From the NCBI GenBank assembly GCA_023078555.1, contig CM041201.1, forward strand, positions 4,347,713-4,411,712: a stretch of DNA of 64,000 bases, read 5' to 3'. A program made the translations under genes and the position numbers. A model generated the notes under the pieces. The model ran no database searches. It was not told the origin of the DNA and saw nothing but the letters and a program-made list of their open reading frames with translations. Source of the stretch: Ulva prolifera (Eukaryota > Chlorophyta > Ulvophyceae > Ulvales > Ulvaceae). This document shows, piece after piece, positions 23,224 through 36,000 of the stretch (the stretch's first letter is position 1; every line of letters begins with the position of its first letter).

Positions 23224-23529
23224 GGCCCTGGCTTGGGTACAAAAACTCCTTCCCGCATGTTTGGAACCTGAGTCAGTAGCCAGCACAACAATGATGGTTC
23301 ATACCTACATTGTTTGCTTACAAGGGACCAACTAGATCTCATGGCTGTAATCAGTGGACCCCCTAGAACTGAACCCTGACCAACGCCAGACATCACCGAC
23401 GGCACCCATTTGACACTCGGGGCACTTCTGACTGCATAAATCCATTCTCCGGGACAACATACCTTGCATGACGGTTCGGCCTACCGACAACTTATTTGCA
23501 TTGTGATTCAGCATCCTGGACCAAAGGTA
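23224..23529. other. Convergent 3' region
   Basis: This is the short interval between two genes whose 3' ends face each other. No coding signal or obvious terminator hairpin was seen. Confidence 0.4.
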
Positions 23530-24602
23530 CTATACAAGCAAGGCAACAGCACACACAGCAATTGCCACTCCGGACGATGCGAGAGCATTTGCTGATGATG
23601 AAGGTGGCGAAGCTGTTACGCTTGCTTCACTCTCTTGCGTAGCTGGCTCATCAGGATCGATTCCAGGATCCGCTGGAGGTAGCGTCAACGGCGTTGGTGC
23701 GAAGGGATCTACCAACGTTGGCGCCGGGTTTGGTGCAGGCTGTGCTGCAGCCTCTACAGGCACTGGGATCGGTGTCGGTGCCACTGCAGGCGTCGCTGCG
23801 ATCGGTGCAACCGGCGCTACAGGTGTTGGTGCAGCGACAGCGACAGGCGCTGGGGCCAGGCCAGGAGCTGGCGCAATCACTGGCGCAACCGCTGGCAACG
23901 CCACTGGCACGATCGGAATAACGGCGGGATCAAATGCGGGACTCTCCTGAACTGCATCTGGGGGCGGCACCACAAAAACGTTCTCTGGCTCAGTTGGTTG
24001 AGTCGTGCTGGGAGAAAATGCGAAAAGCTCCTGTAGCTTACGCCCGTGCTTGCCTGCATGCAGCACGCCAGCTGTTCATATAGAGAATGTGCTGAGCCTG
24101 GTCCGCTGCCTTCGTCACATCACATGTTCAGCTGAAGTCTTTGCCAACGCCAAACCAGGACATGCGCGCGCCAAATTTGCACGCGCGGCATGTACAAAGC
24201 AAGTCTTTGCTGACCAGCTGCTGCAACAAACGCGAGCTCACAAGTGATTGGAGAGCCTGCCTGCTGGTCAAGAGTTGAGTTCAGTGCAGCGTACACGCAG
24301 GACGGCAATTTACATACATGCTGAGCTCAACCAGGCCGGTCTGGTACCGCAGCACTGCACACTGCAATGATCACACGGCTGTATCCAAAGGGCCTATTCA
24401 GCCTCCCAGTATTACACATACACATGAGTAAGCACGCAAGTGTCAGAGCTTGAGATCATCGCATACTCCGCCGGTTTGAACCTCTTCAATCGCGACATGC
24501 AGAGGTCAAGGCCGCACTATCGACAACTTCATCCTCGATTACTCGAGATCCATGCGCCCCCGAAAGCAGTAGTGGGAGGAAAAAAAGTCCAAAGTAGGAC
24601 AT
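23530..24602 (-). CDS. Extensin-like Pro/Ala/Val-rich protein with hydrophobic C-terminus
   Basis: The main exon (about 23530-24050) encodes GRKLQELFAFSPSTTQP, then a long region dominated by Pro, Ala and Val (PVAPVAPIAATPAVAPTPIP), an acidic/Ser segment, and a hydrophobic end (GVAIAVCAVALLV, then stop) that looks like a GPI-attachment signal or short membrane tail. A likely first exon starts at ATG 24602 with a classic signal peptide (MSYFGLFFLPLLLSGAHGSR). The join between the two is not settled: the donor near 24480-24560 is ambiguous, and the acceptor ATGCAG before the main exon is the best candidate. The design matches hydroxyproline-rich wall or arabinogalactan-type glycoproteins; the prolines would be hydroxylated and glycosylated in the secretory path (family knowledge). 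Its role here is inferred from composition only. Confidence 0.6.
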
Positions 24603-25289
24603 GGCTTGGCCTGCCACACACCGCAGCACTCCGAACGGTTGATTGGCAACGGTGAACTCGGCAAGCAAGATAACACCCTACACGCTTGAAGATAGCTACG
24701 TCAAAGCTTCAAAACGTCTGCTGCTCATTTGGAGTGAGCACAGATCATGTGGCGTACTCGGGCATGTGCATGGTGGGAATGCGTGCCGTGAGCAGCGATG
24801 CGCCGGTGCGCCGCGGCGTCAACTATTGTCAGCAATTGCTGCAGCATGCTGCAGGTATACTACAGCGGAAGCTGCTGAGTGCGCATGCACACGTACACAC
24901 ATGCACATGCATACAGCTGCTGAGCTCAGGCGCTGCGTTGACAATCACCGTCCGTGGTCATTATGTGTCTCCAAAGGGACTGTACGTTCAGGCGCAGGCC
25001 CCTTTGACAGTGCGTAAACATTCGCAGATCTCCATGAAGCTCCGGGCATTGTGCTTCAGCAAACAAAAGATTTTCTGTCAGACAGTGAGGTGTCAGCGAA
25101 TGTGGCCAACGCCTGCCTGTCCTGTAAAATCCTTGTTATGGACAGCCAAAATCGCTACTGTACGAGCTTGTCATTGTTGCCCATATCATGTCCCCCCTTG
25201 ACTCGACCATGTACAATACAGCCCTGTCCTTGAAAGGAGCCTCGAATCGAGTGAAGTAGCATGGCTCCTCATAGCTACACATCAGTCTG
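24603..25289. other. Upstream region of the Pro/Ala-rich gene and 3' flank of ENGase
   Basis: No supported gene. Plus frames at 24643-25233 overlap each other and show no domain. A short CA/CATGCA-rich patch lies at about 24880-24915. Confidence 0.4.
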
Positions 25290-28200
25290 CTAGCCAGTGT
25301 CTGGAAGTTGCACCACTATATGCTCACTGTCAGCGAGAGGACTCCAGGAGCAGTCCAGAGATCGGGACTGGACTATCAAGGCGACACTGGCTGCACCGGT
25401 CTGCACCAGCACCGGGCAAACGTGGAATAGACAGCGGCCAGAGAATCCCACCAGCTCGGTGTTGGAAGACAACAGCGCCTTATCATCCAAGGCACAATTG
25501 GCGGTGCCCTCCACATCTGCAGCAGCCCAGACAGCAAACCTCTGGGCGTACTGGACATCCTCAAGGCCTACATGTTTATCACAGGCGTCACCACACTTGT
25601 AGACTCGAAGCCACAAGGGAGGTCATCTGTTTGGCAACAGATCAAACGCAGCCCTGCCGACACAAGGCCAACATGCAGGTGCATCAATGTGCCAGTATGA
25701 AATACTAGGTGAGCACGACCAGGCTAGACTGGAACAGCTCCCGCACCTGTGCAATCCCACTCCAGAAGCAGTGATACAGCGTCCATCTTGTCATCGTGCT
25801 GCTGGCGCGTCACTGGTCCCCTCGCCCGCAGATTTGATACAGTCGCCATCGCCGATGCACCCAGCTCCTGAACGAGCAGGCTTCCCACATGCACAGAAAC
25901 ATCCGGAGCGCTGCTGATGGACCGAGCTGCAACAGCCACTTGGACAAGCCTGCGGCCAGCATGGCCCCTGACATCAAACGTGTGACCCTCCCAGGCATCT
26001 CCGTCCTGAAACCACCCGCCATCATCAATGGCATTGCATGGCGACCAAATCAATGCCTCGACCTAGGCAGCACATCACACGAGAGCGGTAGAGATGGACG
26101 GCTCGCACAGAATCAGCTGAGGTGCGACTGCCTGGAAAGCAGCTCCTGCTCTTGCTCGGGAGCATCTCACAAGACACGTCCTGGTCCAGCAGGTGCAATT
26201 GCGTCTCCTCCAGCATCTCCTCCGTCCAATTTTCAGGATGCAGCACGGTGACAGTCAGCTCATCCTTCTCGGCAAACAGCAGCACCAGCGCCGCTGCTGT
26301 CCCAGAAGCCACGCTGACCTTGTACTGAACATCCAGGTGCTCTGGCACTTCAGCATCACAGAAGAACAGAGCAGCGAGGGCTGTGCCGCCTTGAACACAC
26401 GCCCCAGAGCAGTGCACGCTGCAGCCTCCATCAAAGACGATGTTGTGGTCAGGTGAGAGCGAGAGGTCGCAGCCCTCCGAACCGTGCAGGGGCCCTGTGG
26501 CTAGGTGCGGCCCAGTGGGAGCACAAGGAGGGAGCCACAGTGGCTGCAGCTCTTGCAACGACATGTTGAACCACGGGCCACCTACAAGCTGCGCATTCTG
26601 CCAGAAGCTGTGTCCTGATCCACGGCTGAAGGAGCTGGCGATGGGCAACGAAGTCGCCGTCACTCGCGAGCTCACCCACCTGCAGCAGCACACCTACCAT
26701 TGCCACTCTACATCATCATTGACTACTCGGTGTTGGTGATATGAACACCAGCCACGACCACGTGCTGGTGCAAATAGAATCCCACAGCAAGCCCAGTCCT
26801 TGCCGCGGCGGTTGAATTCAGCACTGCCATCACTACGATATCTTTTCTGGAGGGTCCAGTGCCCCTTGGCAGGCATCTGGGGGGGATGCCAGAGCGTGAC
26901 GCCTCACACAGTTGCTGTGCAAACAATGCGGCATGCTGCACGGATAGGTGTCACGGAAGCTGGCGGTGCATGCTGCTGGTAGTGACAACACGGCGTCGGC
27001 CACCGTGCGAAGGGGGCTTAGAGAACAAGGCAGAAGTGGGAAAGGGCCACACGAGTCCTGCACGAGGCGCCAGAGGCGGCGCGAACGCTCCGGCCACTCG
27101 GCCGCTGGGCCGTTCTGCTCCTCGCACACCCAGCCGGGAGCAAACACCGCCACTGACATCCCTGCATGGTGGCATGTCCAGTCACAGGTGGCCGTGGCAT
27201 ACAGGCTGGACCAGGGTAGCAATGCCCACGCACGGCTTCTGTCGGCCCTGACATTGCGCTGCTGTGCACAAGGCGAGGCAGTCCAAAAGCGCCAGCCTGG
27301 CATGGAGTCATAGCTGATACCATATCGTCAATCCAGGATGTGTCATGGCTGACAAGCTGCCCTCCTGTTGGTGATCAGAGGCAGGTACTGGCATCTTGCT
27401 TCAAAAGCGGTGCATCAAGCCGACAACTTTCCGATGATATACGGCTGTGCAATGGTCCGGGAACACCGCAGAGAGGGCGCACCATGTGCGCCAGCGTGTG
27501 CAACGGCCACGTCAGTGTTCCAGCCACCGCCCCCAAATGTGCCGCGGCCATAGACGTCGACGCCAAACCACGTCTCTGCGGGGCTGTGTACGCAGCCGCC
27601 TCCTCGTCGGCGGCCCTCCAGGAACTCACATGCAGCTCTGCAGCTGGTGTCATTCCAGTGGTAGTCCACAAACAGCCCATCGCATGCCTACACTGCAGCG
27701 CCGGTTGTGTGCGCACGCCCTCTTGCGGCTGTGCAGACAGGCACAGCGTGGACTCATTGTAACATCGCGACAGCTCCACTCCACCGTGCGCAGTGAGTAG
27801 CTCTTACCTCGAAAAATGGGAAGTTGCAGTAGTTCACAGTGCAGTAGTGTCTCACGAGGCCCTGGATGTCACATGCATCATACCTGCAGGGTTTTAATCC
27901 ATGTCTGCTGTAGACTGTCGCCAGGGCTAGATGAATGGTTGATGATGGGTTGTTTCCATGCATAGCATCCACGTCATGAGGCCCAACTGTGGGTGGAAGG
28001 CGAAGATACCTGAGCAAGGTAACATGACAGGTATCTGGGCAGTCAAGTAGGCAGGGGCGTGCAGTTCCATGGTGGAGCGGGCTTGTGCGGGTCGCCTGAT
28101 GTGCCGGGGCAGCACCGTGGGGACCTGTGCACATGCTCCAGATGGCACAGCGGCCATGCACATGACAGTGAGATGGGTGCATTGGTGCAGCTCTGTGGCT

Positions 28201-29259
28201 CGTACCATAGCACACTGGCGACTCCCGGAGCTACTGCGTGCATCTCAGTCTTGAGCGTTGCAAGAAACCGGACGATGTGTGGTACATGCTGGACAGCTAC
28301 CGTGCTCTCTATGTTGACCTGCACATGGGCTTCTTGCAGGTGGATGGAACCGTGTGCGCTGTGCGTGGGCATGCTTTGCAAGCAGGCAGGCATGATGACG
28401 GTCCCCACGTTGCGGCCACCATACAACAAGGGCATGGGCCCAGCGGCCGGGATAGGCAGTAACTTTTTCTCGGAAAGTGCTGAGATGGCACATCAGGCAC
28501 AAAGTGGGTGCCAACGTATTGGTGACATACAGGTGATGCATGAGGCACCAAGCACCTCCATGTGTGTGTCACACGGCAACAGTTTGGCAGCATGCTTGAG
28601 TGCACGATGGGACGCCCGACGCCAGGCTGCAGGAGTCAGCGAGTTCAATGCCACACCAGCCAGCCCTCGAAGCCGAACCACTGTGCAATGCGAGCCAGTT
28701 GCTTGGCAGCGTGATCCGCGCTTTCCCTGCTGTGAAAGAGTTCCTTGCACACTTCTGCACCGGCTTCCCATTCGAGGATAAACGTGCCTAGCAGCTTGGC
28801 GCGGTTCTGATGAGCTGCATTGATCCAGCCCACAGGAGGTATGGTCACCAAGACATGTGCAAAGTAGATGAATGTGTCCACGCACTGCCAGAATTCGAAT
28901 AGATATGTGTCTGAGCTTGTGGAGCCCTGTGCCCACTTGTCCTCGTAATACCCCCCTGTACTACGGTGGACTGTTACAGGCTGCACTGTTGCCTATGTGG
29001 CAGGCAGCAAACGATCGAAACACCGAGGCCTGTGTGCATGTTGAGCAGCACGATGTCCAGGCAGGTTTGGGAGAGCACCTGCCATGTCATGGCAAATAAG
29101 AACTTTCTGCTTGCCTGAGGTTGCTGCGAGTTCAGCGTGGTCTGGAAGCAATGGCACAGACGAACGTGTCAGCTCGTCTAGCTGCTCCTTTGAAGGTTCC
29201 CATTCATTTAAGGCTGCCAGGGTGTGAATAGGTCTGCAGGCAACCCGAGTAGCGGACAT
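25290..29259 (-). CDS. ENGase: Cytosolic-type endo-beta-N-acetylglucosaminidase (GH85, ENGase)
   Basis: GH85 enzymes cleave the chitobiose core of free or protein-linked N-glycans between the two GlcNAc residues. Exon 1 starts at ATG 29259 (MSATRVACRPIHTLAALNEW) and reaches LICHDMAG; exon 2 begins GGYYEDKWAQGS, then YFAHVLVTIPPVGWINAAH and LGTFILEWEAG, all GH85 signatures. FGFEGWL joins across an intron to VNIES, which keeps the catalytic Asn and Glu. Further exons give APGVASVLWYD, FFE/ACDGLFVDYHWND and WFGVDVYGRGTFGGGGWNTD, then MSVAVFAPGWVCE. The rest, to stop at 25290, is beta-rich C-terminal domain. There is no signal peptide, which fits the cytosolic plant and animal ENGases that act on glycans released from misfolded glycoproteins. 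At least seven exons. One exon edge near 27300-27380 and the C-terminal joins are approximate. Confidence 0.93.
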
Positions 29260-29393
29260 TGCTTAAACCAAATTACCACAGGTGCGTTGTTGTTGAATTT
29301 CTGCTACGAAGCGTGGATGGTCACGCTGTTTTGGCAGTGTTCCCGTGCCCGAGGTGCCACAAAAGGTGCTGAGAATGGCTGAAAGCGCGAAGA

Positions 29394-29959
29394 TTAGGTG
29401 GACAAGTTGACGGCTGCCTCCCGTTTATCATTATTTCCGATTCCCAAGCAATGGATATGTCCCGTGGGAATCTGGGAGGTCACGACGAGTCCGCCAAGCG
29501 TTGCACAGCCGTGCAGCGGGCATATCTGTGATATTCCATGAACGTCAAATGCGATGCCACCTGCCAATGTGCCCATAAACAACTAGCAGGCTCGCTGCAC
29601 GGCCATGCATGCTCTGCACCGCTTCAAGTCTACAGCATCATCGCAGCGTGCGAAGACGCGTTGTCCACTCGGCGGAGCTCGGCTCATTGAACTACGAAAC
29701 AGCTCATGTGAAGACAGCATGACCAACACGGACCCCCTGGCTCATCGATCGCGTCATCGACATCGAGCTTGTGCACCTTGACGGGCGAGGGAGGGGGCTG
29801 GGAGGATGCTCTGGTCATGATGTGGCAGCGATGCCAGTACGGCAAGGCGCCTGCCATGAATGTGGAACATGCTAAAATTTTACCTGTTTTCCACAAAAGG
29901 CGACAGCTGAAGGCTTGTTTCACATCGGCAAACAAATGAAGCGAGTTACACCTCGGCAT
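29394..29959 (-). CDS. Tentative small spliced gene, unrecognised
   Basis: Two minus-strand pieces look coding. The first (29959 to about 29735) ends in a Pro/acidic segment (PSPVKVHKLDVDDAIDEPG) before a possible donor GG/GTCCGT. The second starts after acceptor TTGGCAG near 29561 and can read either VASHLTFMEYHRYARC to an early stop or, in another phase, GGIAFDVHGISQICPLHG down to 29394. I could not decide the phase, and no family is recognised. It sits between ENGase and the helical-repeat gene, all on the same strand. Confidence 0.28.
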
Positions 29960-30018
29960 CCGCAGTGTTCAATGACTGTCGCACACTCTCTCTTCAGTAA
30001 CACTTGGGCACAACTCCC

Positions 30019-33000
30019 CTACTCAACATCTTCCCACAGGCTCTCATCATCAGCTACTCCCGCGACAGAGCACATGACTCGGATCCACTTAAACTCTCTA
30101 TCCGAAGCACTCTCCACCCTCTGCCTGGCATATTCCTGCACAGCCCCTTTGAACTCTGCGCGGTCCACCCTCCACTCCCCCAGCTGACCCCGGGTCAGCG
30201 ACTGTCCCATCTCTGTCGACTCAAGCTGCTCAGGAGCGTCCCTTGACATCCGCGACACCGCCTTGGCAAGCTGCAGCGCCTCGAACGCCTCGAGGTCATG
30301 CAGCAGCTGAGCGGCGCGGGCCGTTGCCGCGCACGCAAGCGCGCCGCGTCGGGGCGCCCACCCCGGCGGCGCGTAGCTCGCTAGGCGCGGCCAGTGAATC
30401 GACACCTGCGTGACCTGTGCCGCACTGAGGAACGGCACACAAGCCACTAGGTGGCTGTCTAGCGCCACGAAGAACGATGCCGGCAGCCGCACGACCTGCA
30501 GCAGCACCTCTCTGTCAGCCTCGCCCCAAACAGCACAGGGTGCCCCTGGCGCCGTTTGCAAACCACAGCACCACAATCTCACGCTCGAACCAGTACTGAA
30601 ACGCCGCAAACAGGAGATGTGGAGGGCCGCGCACGTCTGCAAAGAAGGCGAGGCCGTGGATCAGGCGCAGGGTGGAAGCCGGGTCCAGCTTGCTGAAGCC
30701 CTCCTCCGCCGCCCCGACCGCGGCGTACAGCAGCGGGCTGGCGTGGCTTGGCGGGGCCTCAAGCCGCGCAAGCGCCTCCACGGCCTCCGTCAGTTCCGCC
30801 ACCGACAGCGCGTGCACCGTCAGGCACGGCGCGACGCGCTCCACGAGCACAGAGAGCGCCGCGGACGGCGGCTGCGGGGACACCTCCTCCGGCGCCGGCA
30901 CATCGGCCATCTGGCGAGACGCGCGGCCCGCCTCGACGTGGAACGGCGTCGACGCGCAAGCGATGCCGGCGAGGCCCCGCAGCAGCCGCACGTGCGTGCG
31001 TGGGGACAGCCGCTGCAGCTGCTCCTGCGGCAGGCGCGCCTCGAGGGCAACGAGGAAGGTGGCGCGCACGTGCGTGGCGACCTTGAGCTGCCCCACCGCC
31101 TCCGCCGCGTCCGCAAGCGACTCCGCCGGCAGGTCCCCGAGCAGCGGCAGCAGCGCTGAGATGAGCTGCGCGGCGCGGCGGGACTTGAGGGCGCTCTGCC
31201 ATGACGTCCGCACGCCCGCGAGGCCTGTCAGCGCGTCCAGGTGCGTCTCGGCCGGCGGCGGCGGGTCCCACGGCCGCCGCACGCGCTCACAGAACGCCGA
31301 CACGCACCGCGCGCGGCTGTCTGTCTGTGCGGAGAACTGCAGTGCGCCCAGCGCGCGTAGCAGCGTCGCGGCGACGGCAGGGGGGGCGCGGAGCGACACA
31401 GACTGCTGCACGAGCACTTCTGCCGCCATGTCCGCGACGGGGTCGCCCATCGGCAGGCGGAGGGCATGCAGCGCTATGAGCAGGTCGACGCACTGGTGCA
31501 CTGTGCAGCGGCAGGCGACGGCTTGGCCGCTGTCGCCGCACAGGGCGGAGTGCGCAAAACGGCGCCGGAGGGAGGTGCTGACCGGGAGGCCACCCACTGC
31601 GCACAGCGCGCGGGAGAGCTCCGGGATGCTGAGCAGGTGGACACTGCGGCACAGCGCGTCGGTGATGTGGGCTGCGGCGGCGGAAACTGCCGGGTTCTGA
31701 GCCGCCGTGTGCGACTCGGCGCGTGCGGCGGCGTGCTGCGCGGCGGCGGCGTGGCATTCTGCGAGGTTGAGGAGAACCGTGGTCGGGGCAGGGGGAGGCG
31801 GGCGGCTGGAGGCTTCGGTCGGGAGCGGCAGGGCCGCCTGTGCGAGGTGGCCGGCCAGGCGCAGCTGCGGTGGCTGGAGGTGCGTGAGGGCGTTTGCAAT
31901 GACAGCGGAGGCAGCGGCGGAGAGCTTTCTGTCTTCGTGGAACTTGGAGGCGCGGTCCGTGAGGGTCTGAGTGGCTGTGACGCTGACGGCACAACTTGAT
32001 GCTGTCTGGAACGAAGCAATGCTTGACCTGCAGCATCGCAGCCATGCTTTATATGTGGAGAGCATCACAGGGAAGGCAGGCGGTGCCAAATTGTGCAAAT
32101 GGATAACACTATAGAGCGCGTCAAAACAGTAAGCGTGGGAGGCGCACAGTATTCCTGCCAACAGTTCAGGTTTCACTCTGCCAGCTACCTCCTCTATGAG
32201 CAGCATGGCCGCAGCAGCAACGGCCTCCGACTGTTCCACCGAAATGTCGCAATGATACACGGCAAGCAGCGAGAGTAACGCAGGGGCATGGTGAGCCGCG
32301 TCCATGGACCCCTGTCGCCCCGAGCTGGCCGCGGCAGTCAGCTGGGGTGCTGCATGGGCCAAAATTGCACTGACTGGTGCAGACGCCGCTGAGCCCTCAC
32401 CACTCAATCTCACCAGTACCATAGAGATGATTGCAAGCTCTTGAAGGTTGAACTTGGCGCTGTTCAGTGCAGTCATGTCGCAAAGGAGATCCATGGTCTG
32501 GCTGAATACCTGCATGGTCAGGGTGATTGTGGCTGCCAACCTTGTCTTGCAGCAGCAAACATTGTAAAAGTTGTGAGCTGGAATGATCCATGTCGTCAAG
32601 AGATCTGGATGGGTGCGTCCGGATCAGAGCAGGACAAGAATGCCCGTGCAAGCACACCTTGTTGTTTCGCTTTCTGTACCGCTTCATGCCCTCGTGCAGG
32701 CGGGCCGCGTGCTGATATGCTTCACAGCATATATTAGTACCTCTACAATTACGTGGGAGGTGTTTGAGCACTCCGCCAAGGTCTGACAAGTGCCTGCAGC
32801 GCTGAAACAGGCGACGTGCAGTGGATACGCGATCGCGGGAGCGCGCGAAGGCTGCCGCGACGACATCTTGCGATCCAGGAGACCGTGCTTGGGGGGAATG
32901 TCCTGGCGGTGATGTGGCCACGATGTGCTCCACAGGCTGAGAAAGTTGTGGGGGCTCGGCGCTGCCCTGTGTAGTGGCACGCAGCTCTGTACGTGGCAAA

Positions 33001-33086
33001 GCTGGTTCGCAAATCGCTGGGCGCCTCGTTACATTATGTCTGCCTGTATCGCTCAAACGCCTGTGTTCAGGTAGAAATTGAAACAT
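30019..33086 (-). CDS. Ala/Leu-rich helical-repeat protein, probably organelle-targeted
   Basis: Start ATG at 33086 gives MFQFLPEHRRLSDTGRHNVT, a basic Ser/Thr/Arg-rich leader typical of a mitochondrial or plastid transit peptide. Helical segments follow (DVVAAAFARSRDRVSTARRL), then an exon after acceptor CATGCAG at about 32511 (VFSQTMDLLCDMTALNSAKF). The long, very GC-rich central part is made of repeated two-helix units, for example SAVIANALTHLQPPQLRLAG, VDLLIALHALRLPMGDPVAD and VAELTEAVEALARLEAPPSH. An intron with donor GC/GTGAGA near 30580 and acceptor CTGCAG near 30500 leads to the C-terminal exon (VVRLPASFFVALDSHLVACV), with stop at 30019. Repeats of this style occur in OPR- and FASTK/RAP-type RNA-binding factors that control organelle transcripts in algae; membership here is inference, since I see no clear RAP domain. 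Some internal junctions near 31980-32120 are approximate. Confidence 0.7.
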
Positions 33087-36000
33087 CACAGGATGGAGAG
33101 CCAGTAGTACAACCGGATCGACTGCCTTCACGCGACCATGCACGCACGCAAGGGTCAGACGGTGACAGGTACGGGGACGATATACTAGGCTGCGCTTGGT
33201 GTGCAACAGTGCAGCGCCTACGGAAGAGCACGCCCATGAAGTTGCTCACTTGGGGCGCAGAGTCATGTTGGCTCGTTTGCCGCATTGTCTCGAGCACGTT
33301 GCCTTCACGAATGTGCGGTAAACATTGACATGCAGCGACGTCCAGGCTACAAAAGTGTCTCTGTGCAAGCCTTGTAAGGACACCACATGGTCAGTGCTGA
33401 AGTTCTGGTGTGTAGTCAGGTTGAGAAGCGGTGCCTAGCTCGCTGCCTATCTCTCTGTTATCCGCAGAAATGCTGCTCCGTCGGACGTCCGCATACGGCG
33501 TGTGAATGTGCACAGTAATACTGCTTTCTCTGACAATTGCGCCGCTTTCTCCGCCCTGCTTCGCCCTCAAAGGCGAGACAGTGTGCTGCAGTGCACAAGT
33601 ACAGTGGTAGGGCCGGTAGCGGTTGACATCCTTTTGCACATGGTGATTCGTCAACGGACTGGATCCCGAAGCCAACTTGATCGAGGCTGGTTGGATCTGG
33701 GGTCGCGATCGGTTCTCTTGCAAGCAGAGGCCGCAAGATCTGTGTACATCTTGCCGGAGAAATCACATGGGAGCACTGTTCAGATGATCTCCAGCCCCAG
33801 TCTACTCATGAACGCACAGCTTCGATGTAGAGTGAGGTTGAGGAGGTCATGGCGTTGAAAGGCCATGGACTCACACACCTGTGCCGATGGTACCGATTGT
33901 TGACGCACAAGACACCTATGCCAACACACAATTGCATCAAATCGTGGTCTACCAGGCAAGAGTCTTTGCTAGATTCATGTAGTGTATGATAGACCAGAGC
34001 TCTCAGTTCCACGTGTCATGACATGCAGCTTGTGCGCAGAATTCTATCCCCAGGGGTGACAGAGATCTGCCCTCGTTCCTTGTGGTCATCACGAGCACTT
34101 TGCTGGCTATTGGCCTGCCCGTGGCCACTGCCCATTTTCGCTTATTTGGGGTGCCGTATGCCCTCCACACTTGTCACTCATCATAGGGGCTGCTCTGGTG
34201 CGGCTCCGAGCTAGCCTGCATATAGAGATCGCCAAGCAAGCCTACACTTACCTTGGCTCTATATGCAGCGCGCTGATGCTTGTGCTATCGCACACGCCCG
34301 TGCAGCCCTCGTGTAAGATCTGGCAAGCATGGGGACAGTATCTTGCGGCACATGAAATCGATAGTTGTTCTCTCAGAGAATCTTGGACAATCACCGAGCA
34401 CACTAGTGTAGTGCCGGGAATCCCTTGATCAACATGGCTCGACCTTGGGACGTCGGCCTTGGGACGTTGCCAAGGTAGGTGCAGTCGTATGCCACCAGTG
34501 TACCCAACTAGTACGCGAGGCGATTCGAGACCTGAAGAGTGCGGATGCCTTGGCAGGGAGGGGGGATGTGGGGTCACTTGCTGGCGGCCATGCAGGCTCC
34601 GTGGTGGAGGCATGGCGTGGCAGTGCTTCTGGGCGACGCAAGTGGTCCCACTGGTGCAGCACTGGTGTGCGTGTGGTATGCGTGTGGGCCCGCGAGCCGC
34701 TGTAGCCGCAGGTGTGCATGGTGTGGTGGCAGGAGGTGCTGCTGCAGAGAGGCAGCCGGCGCTGTACTCCCGGCGGGGTTGCCGGGGAGGGCCAGGAGCC
34801 CTCCTCCGCGCGTGGCCAGGCCTTGGGGTGTCACGCATCAGGCAATGTGCTACAGCACGCGGCCACACGCGGGCCTTCAACCACAGGGCCCCCGGCACAC
34901 CAGTGTGCCGTCCGCTTCTCATCATCAGGCCCCACTGGAGGAGCAGCCAGCATCGCAGGTTGTGGAGCGAACCTAGAGTAGCACGGCCTGGAAGTGGCGC
35001 TCTCGGAAACGTGACTTTCAGGGCAGGGACCTCCCTGGCCTGATCTAGGGGGGATGGGCGTGGACATGGGCAGCGCGCGTGTCTGGCACCCAGATGCAGG
35101 TGTCACTGGCGTCTAGCATGCACAGCACACATGTGCATGGCTAAAGGGGTTACCTTGCCTGAACAATCTGCCGCGCGCCTTGGTCACACCACATAAGTTG
35201 CCTAGTCCGTGATGGTCATCAGGAAATGGGGATTAGTTAAAACAATGTCATAGCCATCCACCTCACTTGGCACAGGAGCTTTGCTCGGCAAGACCGCATC
35301 AGCGTAACAGACACTACAATTTACAAGCTGGCTGATGTCTTGCGTCAGAGCTTCTGCAGGAGTACTGCATCGACGTCATCTACCCTATGCTGCTCATGCC
35401 AGTGCTATGTATTCTAGTCCACTGTCACTCATCGCAGCTCGAAAAAATTGTACCGACACACCCGAATGCTCCTCCGAATGCTCTACAGCCCTTGATTGAC
35501 ACAGCCACCCTTCTCCGTCTCAGCACAGCTGCGTTCTTGATTGCAAATTACGGTCGCATCTAGTCACAGAACGATGCTGTGAGAGAAGCCGCTCACCACC
35601 CGGTCATGATCTAGCCACTCTTGAGGTAGCTGTGCTGCTCAAAGGCAACCTGCTGCAGCTCGCTGAGGTCATGTGGCAAGGCATACAAGCGTGTACTTTC
35701 CATCGTCCGCCGGTCGCGCTAGGGGCCTTCGTCGCACTGACGTGCCTGTCTTGAGGCGGTGAGATAAATTCCAGGCAACTTCAGATTGCTAAAATCGCCC
35801 GCCAGGGCCGTTGACTGGGCGCAGAACGGCTGTGCACATCCGCAGGCAGGCATGCACCAGGTTTCGAAGTACTTCGATCGACCACCTCTCACCGCGGAGG
35901 TTCGAACGTCCCTTGAAGAATTCAGACTTGTCTCATCGTCCTCCTGCGATGAGCATGCATCAAACGGACGAACTCGGACAGGCAGGTCAGGCGGGTATCG

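Noticed and set aside
30410-31700. Long plus-strand frames (up to 342 codons) rich in Arg, Ala and Ser
   Set aside because: They lie opposite the GC-rich helical-repeat gene and are the usual antisense shadows of GC-biased codons.
34248-35043. Overlapping frames of 145-225 codons on both strands
   Set aside because: Composition is low-complexity (Pro, His, Arg or Gly, Cys), with no domains and no splice partners.
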